From Quillaja saponaria (lineage: Eukaryota > Streptophyta > Magnoliopsida > Fabales > Quillajaceae): DNA of 64,000 nt. Below the pieces are notes generated by a model. That model saw only the letters and a list, made by a program, of their open reading frames with translations, made no database searches and was not told where the DNA came from. Position 1 is the first letter of the stretch; every line of letters starts with the position of its first letter. Made by a program: the position numbers and the translations under genes. The DNA lies in contig CM055606.1 in assembly GCA_029379385.1 (NCBI GenBank), positions 19,431,142-19,495,141 on the forward strand, read 5' to 3'. This document shows, piece by piece, positions 1-9,640 of the stretch.

Positions 1-1500
1 GAGGAGTTCCAAGGCACTGACAAAACAAGACAAATGCAAGTCTTGAAGGGGGAGATGAAGATGATAGAAAAGAATGTAACTTGCAGTCTTGTTGTCATAC
101 CTGATAACTAGAAGGTAATTGGTGTTAAATGGGTTTATAATTAAACTTAACTTAGATGGTTCTATGAACAAATTGAAGGTTAGATTAGTTGTGAAGGGGT
201 ATTCTCAAGAATTTGGAATTTATTTCAAATACACTTTTACACTTGTTGCAAGACATGACACCGCTACTGATTACTATTGCTGCTAAAAAAAGGTTTGAAA
301 ATCTTCCAACTTGATGTAAAATCAGTTTTCCTTAATGATTTTAGGAAGATGAGATATTTATTGAACAACCAAAAGGCTTTGTTAAGCCTGAAAATGAAGA
401 TCATGTTTATTTGTTAAGAAAAATCCTTGTATGGCTTAAAGTAGGCTCCTAGAGCCTGGTATGACATAATTGACAATCACTTATTGAGCCTAGGATTTAT
501 CAGAACAAATTACATTTGGATCCTTATAATTATGTTGTTTTTTTCAAAGGAGTCACTGTGTTTTAAAAATTTTCAATTAGATCACTATGCTTTTATTTTA
601 ATTTCAATTGATTCTTATGCATAACTATTCATCAAAAAATTTTATGATTTTATCAAAATTCTTGTATTTTTGTGAGAATTTTTGTTCATAAATATTAAAA
701 TTACCATTCTCTTTTGTTATCCGATTGTCTTGATCTTATTCTTTAGAAAAAATTTATTTGCAAATTGTTAAAAATTTGAAACCCAATTGAAACTAAAATA
801 AAAGTATAATGACTCATTAAAATTTTCAAAACACAATGACTCATTTGAATAAACAACAAAACTAAGGGGACCTAAAGTGTAATTTGGCCGCTACATAATA
901 TGTAAAGCATGTTGCTGGTGATTTACTGATAGTTTTCTTATATGTAGATGATCTTCTTATTACTGACAGCAACTTGATTCTTGTGAATAAATTCTAGAAT
1001 GATATGCAACAGATATTTGAAATGACAGACTTGGGAACAATGTCATCATACTTTCTGGGTATGGAGATTTATCAAATTAGGGAAGGTATATTCAATTGCC
1101 AAAAGAATTGTGCAACAAACCTTCTAATCAAGTTCAGCATGGAAAATTGTTAAGTCTATCAATACTCCTTTGGCTTACAATGTGATGTTATACAAGCTAG
1201 GATGATGATGATGTGAAGTTTGATGGCAGGTTGTATAGAAGTTTCATTGGGAGTTTGTTGCATTTAACAACAAGAAGACCTGACATTATGTAATTTGCAG
1301 CAAGTTTGATGTCCAGATTGATACAAAGCCCAAGTGACTTACATTTCAAGGTTGCTAAGAGGACCTGAGATATTTAAAGGGAATTGCTGAGCTTGGAATA
1401 TGGTTTAGAAAGACTAATGACCTAAATCTGATTGGATGCCCATACCAGAAAGATAGAATCTGAAGCATAATTCATTTAAGTTGGTGCCAAATGCGTAAGC
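1..1500 (+). mobile_element. Degenerate Ty1/copia retrotransposon relic (reverse transcriptase region)
   Basis: In shifting frames the + strand encodes recognisable copia reverse-transcriptase blocks. Around 115-230 is a GVKWVY-like start with a [16 protein letters not shown] block. Around 365-470 is IEQPKGFVKPE followed by the HVYLLRK block. Around 930-970 is the catalytic block LYVDDLLIT, with its Asp-Asp pair intact. Around 1030-1080 is the TDLG..SYFLGMEI block. Stop codons and frameshifts are frequent (for example just before the LKQAPRAW-like block near 445), and the RNase H part after about 1380 is truncated. A 380-base foldback element interrupts it at 506-889. No LTRs were found, and the 5' part lies outside the window. 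It is a dead fragment, well supported as copia by the order of the conserved blocks. Confidence 0.85.
506..889. mobile_element. Foldback/MITE-like element nested in the copia relic
   Basis: The left arm (about 506-611) and the reverse complement of the right arm (about 784-889) match over roughly 100 bases with scattered differences. For example CAAATTACATTTGGATCC at the left pairs with CAAATTACACTTTAGGTCC read from the right. The centre (612-783) is AT-rich and non-coding. The element separates the copia block before it from the block that resumes at about 899 (YVKH..GDLLIV), so it inserted after the retrotransposon. No clean target-site duplication was visible. The family is unassigned. Confidence 0.75.
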
Positions 1501-1608
1501 AATTCTCCAACACCAACAATATATATTGCAATGATCCCAATTACAATAGTTTGAGAGTCTTATTATGAAAGCCGATGGGAACTATAGGCCTAATAGATAT
1601 GGGATTGA

Positions 1609-2177
1609 TTAGTTGTATTCATTTGGATTTGCCAAGAGATAGGCTTCAACAGCTTTGAACAATCCAGTGACCTTCTCTTTATCCCCCTTTATCTCTTCTT
1701 CAATATCGATATCGGAATCACCTTTTGTATGGAATGTGCTTGTCCTCTTAACCAAAGTTCCTTCCCCAGATGCCAAGAACTTGATATTGAATGAGATTTT
1801 CTCTAATTTCTCCGACAAACCATCTCCTCCGATCAAGCTGTAGTTGTCAATCAAATTCTCCTTATCAACTGAATCAATCTTGTGCTTTAAGTAACCATTG
1901 CCTGTAAAAATCATTGACAAGGTAAAAATATTGTATAATTTCTAGTACTACTTAAAGAAAGCAAACCTTGAGAAATTGAACAAATTCACAAACCTTGAGC
2001 AAAGTTGATCTTCTTGATGGTTCCAGGCCCTCCATCACCTTCAATGATTTCAATGCTGCTAATGGCATGTGGAAGAATCTTAGGGATGAGATTGTCAGCT
2101 TGAAGGACAAAAGCCTTGAAAAGTCTAGCCGGGGGAATAGCAGAGGAGATCTCTGTTTCATCTGTGAACACACCCAT
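1609..2177 (-). CDS. PR-10 / Bet v 1-like protein (two exons)
   Basis: Exon 1 is 2177-1994 and exon 2 is 1901-1609, with a 92-base GT-AG intron splitting a Gly codon near residue 62, the intron position usual for this family. The joined protein is 158 residues, the normal family length. It starts MGVFTDETE and carries the glycine-rich loop GDGGPGT near residues 46-52, the KHKIDSVD block just after the intron, a YHTKGD-like block (here FHTKGD), and the C-terminal [10 protein letters not shown] helix. The family forms a cytosolic cup that binds hydrophobic ligands; members include pathogenesis-induced proteins, pollen and fruit allergens, and some alkaloid enzymes. The ligand here cannot be read from sequence. 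No damage is visible although the neighbours are dead elements. Intact family features and correct splice sites make it a likely functional gene. Confidence 0.92.
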
Positions 2178-2248
2178 AATTATAAATTTAGCTAAACCAG
2201 ATCAAAATAGTCAAATTAGTGTGAAGAGGTGAAGCACCAAAGGTAGAA

Positions 2249-2256
2249 CTTATAGC
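2249..2256 (-). promoter_or_regulatory. Possible TATA box of the PR-10-like gene
   Basis: On the minus strand the sequence reads GGGCTATAAGTTC about 75 bases before the ATG at 2177, a plausible spacing for a TATA box with a short leader. This rests on motif and position only. Confidence 0.4.
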
Positions 2257-2399
2257 CCAGCTAGGCTGCTTCAATGGCTGTGGTAGACTGGTAGTGTGGT
2301 TGAAATATTCTACTTTCAGAGTCAAAGAAAGCACCTTTAGAAATTGAATCCAACAAACCCGGTTGATTTTTTTAATAGTTATGTGCATATGCTTCAAGT

Positions 2400-3640
2400 T
2401 TCAGATCAGATTCTCAACTTTGGAGGCTTTGACAATTGACAAATTATGACAGCTCAGCTAAATTTCTGCAGTTAATACTAGCAAGAAACAAATGGAAACT
2501 GCCTAGAAGGTTTCAATAATGCATTGTTCACTACCCACAAGTTATAGGGGCCACTTATTTTCTTGAAAAGCAAAAAATGTTGATGTCACCCACTACTATT
2601 TTTCAAATTTTTTATTATGCAGGGGCAACTAAGTTCATTGGTTAATAAATTATTATTATTATCATTTGTTAAAAATATTAGAGCAAGTGATCTTGTATTG
2701 TGATAAGTGAAAACACTCATTTTTGAGGATGATGATCACAAACAGAAGGAAAGAATATGCAGACAGAATCAAATAAACTAAAACTAATTAGAAAAATAAA
2801 AATATCTGAAATGTGATAGAGACAGAGAAAAGGGAATATGCTGGGGATAAGGACCTCGAAAATATATGACGAAGATAGGTTTTAAGATTCTTCTTACATC
2901 AGGGTTAATTATAGCAGTTTTCAGGCGTAGATTTATGGTGGCTAATTAACATACAAATCGTCCTATTATTTTACGATTTACATTCAAATATATATATATA
3001 TATATTAAAAGCATAAATCAGAATTATCAGGTACTAGCACAGAAATCGTTAGAGTGATTATCGATTATAGGATAAAAACAGGTAAAAATTATTAACGGTT
3101 TATATGACAAAATGTCTAATACACAAATCGTTAAATCGTTAAACTCACTGTTAAATGTATACTAACAATTAAGCTGACAAATTAACTAGAGTTAATATTA
3201 TTTATTTACATATATATATTTTAGTTTTGACTTAAATAATTTATTTTTTAACCAGATCATATCCCATATCTCAAGGATTCTGCCTGTTTGAAAGAAACCA
3301 TATTATATTATAATTGTCTGTTTATGTAAATCTATTCATAGAATTGCCAATATTATTAATCAAATTCAAGTTCTTAACTACTCTTTATCACACTGAATTT
3401 ATTTTAAAATCGAAAAGATATATATAAAGAGTTAAATTGGATATCTAACCAATCATTTTATAAAAATTAATGTTTTAAACTGGTTTACGTGCATATTGTA
3501 TTTATTTCATACCAATTTACAGATAAACACAAATTTAAAACCACGTAATAAAGTAGAAAACTAAAATAAAATACAAGTGAGTTCCCCATTAGAAAAAGGT
3601 GATGAACAATAATTGAAGTATAAGGGGTAAGTTGTAAATT
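2400..3640. other. Intergenic, AT-rich, no gene seen
   Basis: No open frame with family resemblance on either strand. It holds a short TA run near 2990-3005 and AT-rich DNA. The upstream region of the PR-10 gene occupies its left edge. Confidence 0.6.
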
Positions 3641-3645
3641 GTAAT

Positions 3646-5080
3646 TCAAATCGGAATCTCGCATGAGACCTTTATGACTTTCGCTAAGCAATTGTCTGTA
3701 GGGCTCGGTGCTGGAAAGAAAGTACATCACATTCTGGATTAACTTGCTCAAGCCTTGCACCACAGACAAAAAAATATTTATTTATAAATAAATCATTTCG
3801 TAAATAAAATTGTTATAAAGTTATAGATTTTTTTTATATTTTTTTAATGTAAGTAATAAGTAAAGAGAAAAAGAAATTAAGAATTGTACACACTTGTAGT
3901 TAAGGAGGAAGTAATGGAGGAAAATAGTTATCTCAAGCTTGACTAGATCACTTCCTGGTTTTCTATTATAATTCTACAAAATATCAAACAATCTTAATAA
4001 CACTAGCAATTATGATCGATCAAGATAAAGAATGTGTTTAATTAAGTCCGAGTGTTAATTAATTCATTGAGCTAACAACTTGTCGAAGAAGTGAAGGGAA
4101 CAAATTAGAAGAATGGTTACTCTCTCATCAGACTTACATCCCATCTAGACGGATCAAATTCTTGTGGTTTGGATAATTTTCTGGATCCATATGAACACCT
4201 CTTGACCATATCAAAACTGTCCATCTTTTAGGTATGGTATAACCGGATGATGATAACTTTTTGAGTCAAAATGACATCTCCTTAAAATATTTTTCATCAA
4301 TTTCATTATAAAAGTATTTTTCAATCAATTTTATTTTATAATTTTTAATTTTAAAATTTAAACGAAAATTACTGATTTAGAAACAGAAAAAACAGACTAA
4401 CCATTGATTTGGACATCAACATTTGCCTCTCTGAATGTTGAAAAGTTGATACTAGTTCGACGCAACATTTCATCAATTACCTACAACTCATAATAATTTG
4501 CAACTTGTGATAAGTGATGACGTAGAAATACAATATGAGAAAGTTACCATCTACAAAGTAACATCATAATTTTTAATCTAAAGGGGTTGGTTCAAAGTAA
4601 GTAAGTATTATTTTTATTTTTATTATTAGCAGTTGCGGTCCAATTTAAATTTTATTTATAACGACTGCCAAGAAGATTTATATCTATTAAGTCAATGAAG
4701 AGAGCTGACTACTAGGTCAACCTTTTAAATATTTTTTTATTTTATTTTTTTTCCTAAAGAAGAGTTTGTATAATACATAAAAATTGTTATCATAGTTCAT
4801 ACCTTGGCAAGATATCCCATTTGCTTAATTTCGTTCAGATTTAATCTTCTCTGTGAAGCTGGCCTTGACTTAATAATTTCTTCTTGCTCTTCCCGCAAAA
4901 TACAAACTTCCACTCTTCAATGACTTGTATTTGCAAACAGAAAAACTAGGTACACGATAAATTGTCATCTCATTTAAAAATTCAACTTTACAGTGACAAA
5001 AATTATTTAATAATTTGTATATGTTAATACCCACTTAATAATTTGTATATGTTAATACCCCTTCATTTGTGGGTTTGATA

Positions 5081-5118
<38 letters not shown>

Positions 5119-6030
5119 ATTTTTTTTATAGATCGACCCCAACACATGAAATTTATGATTTTTTTTTTTAAGGAACGATGCTATGATATCATATTATCTA
5201 AAAGCTAAAACTTATTATAAGTAAATTTTTTTAATCATTTGTATATTCTAATAGTACACTTTGATTCATAACTCATAAATATAAGACACAATACAAACCC
5301 ACCTTGGCTTTCTTCCAGAATTCTGGATTCTCTGAAAGATAAATTGTTGACCACAACATTCCCAGTGCAGTGCTATCATGGCCAGCCAACAATATCACTA
5401 GCAACAAATCAATGATGTCCTCGTCTTCCAATTTTTTACCATTCTCATCTTCAACTTTCAGAAGAATATCCATCCAATCTTTCTTTTTCTCATCATGTTC
5501 AACACTCAATCTCCTTTCATCTACAATTCTTCCAATTAATTTCACCAACTTTTGTCGTGTCTATGATGCCCCAAATTATACAAAGCAAAAAACACATGTT
5601 CAAATTTCAAATTAACTTAATTTGTGCATACAAAACAAAGCATAACAATGAATCATATCATTTCGTATCCTAATCATATTTTATTTAATAATGATTAAAT
5701 CAAAAATAGAGAAAATTTAATCCAAACTAGATATATCTTGCAATTTTTTTAGTCTTCTACATACAGTTCCATATGTGTATTCTCAAATGTCTGATATTAA
5801 CCCTAATATACGAGTATGTACCTTGAGAGCTTTATGGAGAGCGAATCCCGGTATGTTAATGGGCAAGGCCATTATCCCATTAAGCATATAACTGAACAAG
5901 TTTTCTACTTTCTTCAAGAATGGAGCACTGTTGGAGCCCATGAAAACTTGTATGGTGCCAGTTAATTTAACCCATAAATAATCATTTATTATTGTTGATT
6001 TGCTCTTCAGTGAGAGCAAAATATATGGGT
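3646..6030 (-). pseudogene. CYP88-like cytochrome P450 pseudogene (ent-kaurenoic acid oxidase family), 5' truncated
   Basis: Seven exon-like blocks are readable on the minus strand: about 6025-5822 (ending NIPGFALHKALK), 5560-5303 (I-helix AGHDST, then NPEFWKKAK), 4892-4803 (EEQEEIIKSRP), 4480-4402 (VIDEMLR, FREANVDVQIN), 4243-4138 (GYTIPKRW, ending PSRWD), 3973-3894 (PGSDLVKLEI) and 3753-3646 (LEQVNPEC to the stop). Block order, intron phases and wording match CYP88A, which oxidises ent-kaurenoic acid in gibberellin synthesis. Lesions: the acceptor of the third block is GG instead of AG (4894-4893); that of the fifth is CG (4245-4244); one base is lost after HMDPENY in the fifth block; another frameshift lies in the last block; and the haem loop with its Cys ligand is missing, the frame passing from NYNRK straight to PGSDL. 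The N-terminal half is absent, and homology stops beside a transposon at about 6032. Confidence 0.85.
5011..5110. repeat. Short direct repeat followed by a TA microsatellite
   Basis: AATTTGTATATGTTAATACCC occurs twice in a row (about 5012-5032 and 5040-5060). A TA dinucleotide run of about 26 bases follows at about 5077-5102, then a T tract. This lies in an intron-like gap of the P450 pseudogene. Confidence 0.7.
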
Positions 6031-6031
6031 A

Positions 6032-6507
6032 GGGGTGCAAATGATCCGAGCTATTCATGAATAGCTAGGTAAGGAGTTCAGTTCGTTTTCTAAACGAGTC
6101 GAGTTTGAGATTTATTTTAGAGCTCGTTTAGTAAATGAGCCAAACTTGAACTTTGCAAATCTTAGCTCAAAAGCTTGTGAGCCCAACTCGTTTAAAATAA
6201 TTAAATATATTTATTTATATTTTTTATATATAAGATAAACATATAATAAATATATTTATTTAAACAATATGATACAATAATATGTCTAGCTTAGTGACAA
6301 CATACTTGCATTCTCTATCACAGGTTTGGGGTTCAAACCTATTTGGCTCCATTCATGTTGCATTTTTTTCTCATTTTAGAAAATAAGCTCATAAACGAGC
6401 CGAGCCTGAGCTTTCATAATCCATAACAAGTCTTTAGCAAGCTTGGGCTCGCGAACTTTTAATAAACACGTACCGACTTGGCTCGAGCTCGGACCATTTG
6501 CACCCTT
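6032..6507. mobile_element. Non-autonomous DNA transposon with GGGTGCAAATG terminal inverted repeats
   Basis: The left end reads AGGGGTGCAAATGATCCGAG. The right end read from the other strand is AAGGGTGCAAATGGTCCGAG, followed by a GCTCGAGCC-like block. The interior (about 475 bases) is AT-rich and repetitive, with many AGCTCG/CGAGCC motifs and no coding capacity. The flanks ATATGGGT (left) and ATATGGGC (6512-6519, right) could be an imperfect 8-base target duplication as made by hAT elements, but the right copy sits a few bases outside the repeat, so this is uncertain. The element abuts the broken 5' edge of the P450 pseudogene. Confidence 0.65.
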
Positions 6508-6680
6508 ATATATATGGGCAAGTGGACCATTTTTTTCCTTTTACTGTCTTTAGCAAGCTTGGGCATGCGAGCTTTTAATAAACACGTACCGACTTGGCTC
6601 GTGCTCGGACTATTTGCACTCTTTTATGTATATATATATATATATATGGGCAAGTGGACCGTTTTTTTTTCCGTTTACTA
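6430..6680. repeat. Tandem duplication of the transposon's right end
   Basis: The segment from GTCTTTAGCAAGCTTGGGC to the GGGCAAGTGGACC flank occurs at 6430-6545 and again at 6546-about 6680, with a period of about 116 bases. The second copy has a longer TA run. The duplicated unit spans the transposon end plus flanking DNA, so it arose after insertion. Confidence 0.8.
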
Positions 6681-6689
6681 TTTTACTCT

Positions 6690-8173
6690 TTAAATAAAGT
6701 GGGTTTTTTTTTTTACACTAGAAACAAATTGGTGCATCTTGATTAGATGTGATCAAGTTATATTTACTAATGCGAATCTGATCATACTCCTGTTATAAAG
6801 ACTAGATTTTAATTTGATCTTTATTTAAAATGTTAGTTGTGTACTATGAAGGTTTCCCCTTTCATATAGCAGAATAAGAATTAAGCAAGAGGATGTTGTT
6901 CAAGAATATAAGAAGATAATGGTTCAAAGGATATATAGTTGAAATTAAGTGGAAATTAATATGAACACATATTCACTAAATATATCCTTCATTTGAGATA
7001 CTCTCTTTCATTTTTTGGGATTAGATTAGGTGTGTCCATGTTAGTTTATGTATACATAGACTAATCACCTATCCGGTTTGGTTAAAGATAGACTATCTAT
7101 GTCGAAATTGAAAAATTTATCAGAATTTTTTCTAGTGAGATTCAAACTCACAAATTTAATAAATTGAGTACACTTTCTTGATCACCAAGCTAACCTCTTA
7201 AAATTGTGAGATACTTAATTTGAATCTCTCACCGCATGATATTTATAAAAAAGCCAAAAATAAGTAAAAAAAAGTAATTTCAAGCGGTAAGCTACATTAT
7301 CATTATAAGTTAAAATATGTGAAATCAATATTTATAAAGTATTTAACATGGTGTTACATAAAATATCTCAATATTTTTTATTTGATATTTGACATGGACC
7401 GAAAATATAAAATGTTTGATCCCCTTAAATGATTAGATAAAGGGTCATCCAATTCTTATATTATATAAGAAAGTGAAAATATTGAATACCTATCTAAATG
7501 CCTAGTAATTGGTTTCATAGGTGAGAATGGAAGACCATATTTTTTTACTACGTTTAATTCGGATAATAAAAAAAAAATTTGTTGAAAAACACAGACCCCA
7601 AATAAAGTTGTCCACGTTTATTTTAAAATAAAATTATTTTTTTTGGCTAACTTTTTTTCCATTAAAATATTTTTAGTCTTTTTTTTTTTTCAAAAACGTG
7701 AGAAACATATACCATTCAGAGATGTGTAAAGAAAAAGGTATGCAAACTTGTCATGCTCTTAATACTACCCTACCAATCCTCCCCTTCTTCAAACCCGATA
7801 GTCATTTCGCATCATACAAAAACTTTCCACCCTCACCGTCTTGGTGGCCGGCGATTGTCAAATTCAGTCTGTCACCAAATTTCACAGATACAATCTTCTT
7901 TCTCCCAGTTTTTCACTCTCTGATTAGGTGTAAGTATTGAATCTTGGTTTTCATGCAAAGATCACTTCACGATGAACAAAAATCTCATCCTCACTTGAAC
8001 AGATGATCATTCTGAAGGTTTCGAAACTCACCAACAACTAATTAAGGGTATGATTTTCTCAAGTCTATCTTCTATATATTTCACACATGGTTAGGGTTCA
8101 TACAAATTTGCCATAGGTTGGCTTGTCCATGAAAAGACTGATTTATTATGTGGGGTTGAGGAATTTCAATTTC

Positions 8174-8238
<65 letters not shown>

Positions 8239-9640
8239 TCTATTTTCCTTTGGTGCTAGTTTGGTTTAGGTGAGTTATGGGTTTTTGTCTAATGGATTTA
8301 AAATGTAAGAATCAATGGTATAACTAAGTTAATTGGAAGGTGACCTTTCACAAAGAAATAAATGTAGTCATTGTCATCCTTGCTACAGTTGTTGCAATTT
8401 ATTTTGCATCAATGGTGGGGAGCTCAAAGACATTGAAATTGCAATGGAAATTATGGCTATTCAACTAGCTTGGTTGATAATTTGCAGTCTTTGCTTTTTG
8501 ACAGTCTTTTAGGGACAAAAAGAGGGAATGGGGTTCAAGTTCAAAATATTGCATGCCTGCAAATGTTAATGGGGTCAGTTGATGCTCAACCATTTTGGTA
8601 TTGAGAGTGGCGAGTGTCCTCTATTCTTGCTATCACGGAAGAGTCATTAGCTTTTAAGGGAAGTACTGCACATAGAAGGAAAATTAGATTGTCATCGATG
8701 GCTATGTAATGGATTTTGCCTCATAAAGCTTGTCTGGTTTGATCAAATATAGGCCATTCACTAAAAATTTATAAAATTTTTACTCTCTATAATCTTATTC
8801 AAGTAGATTCAAATTCTGAAAATTAATGAATAAAGCACATATTCTTTTACTAAACCAACCCTTTAAGATTTTGGATATACATATTTTATTCAATATTGAA
8901 TTGATTAAATTGACAATTAAAATTAAAAATATTAATGCATTGGTAGAAAATGAAGAATCTAATTTACTTACCTGACGAGAGAGGGAAGGGAAAAAGGAGG
9001 AGAGGTAAGCCTTCTTTAACTACTTGGGTTTCCTGTACAAGAAGAAATGGAGTAGTCTTAACAATTATGAATAAATTTACTTTTCTACCCTCAGTAGTGT
9101 TATCTGTCTTGCACCCATCAAACTAGGTTATTATTTAGTGACACAAATACATTGCATCAGGGAAACTTAAAAATGAGGAGGGCAATATGGAAACTTCAAA
9201 ATCAAGTATAAGGAGATGGACTTCTCTGGAACAGAGAGTAAGTTAAAAATTAGTACACCTTAACTCCCAACACCTGTTTGTTTCTAGACTCTTCTGTTCT
9301 AGTCCCTCCTTTCTTCTTCCTCATCTCCTTCAAAGTCCAAACCAGAACAGCTTACCATACTTCCCCAAACAGACTTGTACTATCTCACATACACACTCAT
9401 AGTACATCAAAAAAATAAAAATAAATAAAAGATCAATACGTATAAATAATAATTAATATTTATTTTAAAATTAAATATCTGCTACAAACAACAAAACCCT
9501 AGTGAGTGAGCGGTCACCTCTACTGTAATTAAAACCCTTAGACGCCTGATTTTCCTTTCAATCTCGTTTTCCGTATAAGCTATTCCAGTAAACGTCGTCG
9601 TCTCTTTGACGTAATCAACTCCTTCGGTAACTCTGTCACA
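6690..9640. other. Intergenic region with a (TTA)n microsatellite
   Basis: No coding region supported. The main landmark is a pure trinucleotide ATT/TTA run of about 65 bases at 8173-8237. The rest is AT-rich, and the last few hundred bases should hold the promoter and 5' UTR of the DUF789 gene; TATAAATAA near 9441 is a weak TATA candidate. Confidence 0.6.
8173..8237. repeat. (ATT)n microsatellite
   Basis: About 21 uninterrupted copies of the trinucleotide TTA, ending at TTATTATTTC. Confidence 0.97.

Noticed and set aside
6320..6350. GGTTCAAACC-like motif resembling a tRNA T-loop
   Set aside because: No cloverleaf partner arms; it lies inside the terminal-inverted-repeat transposon.
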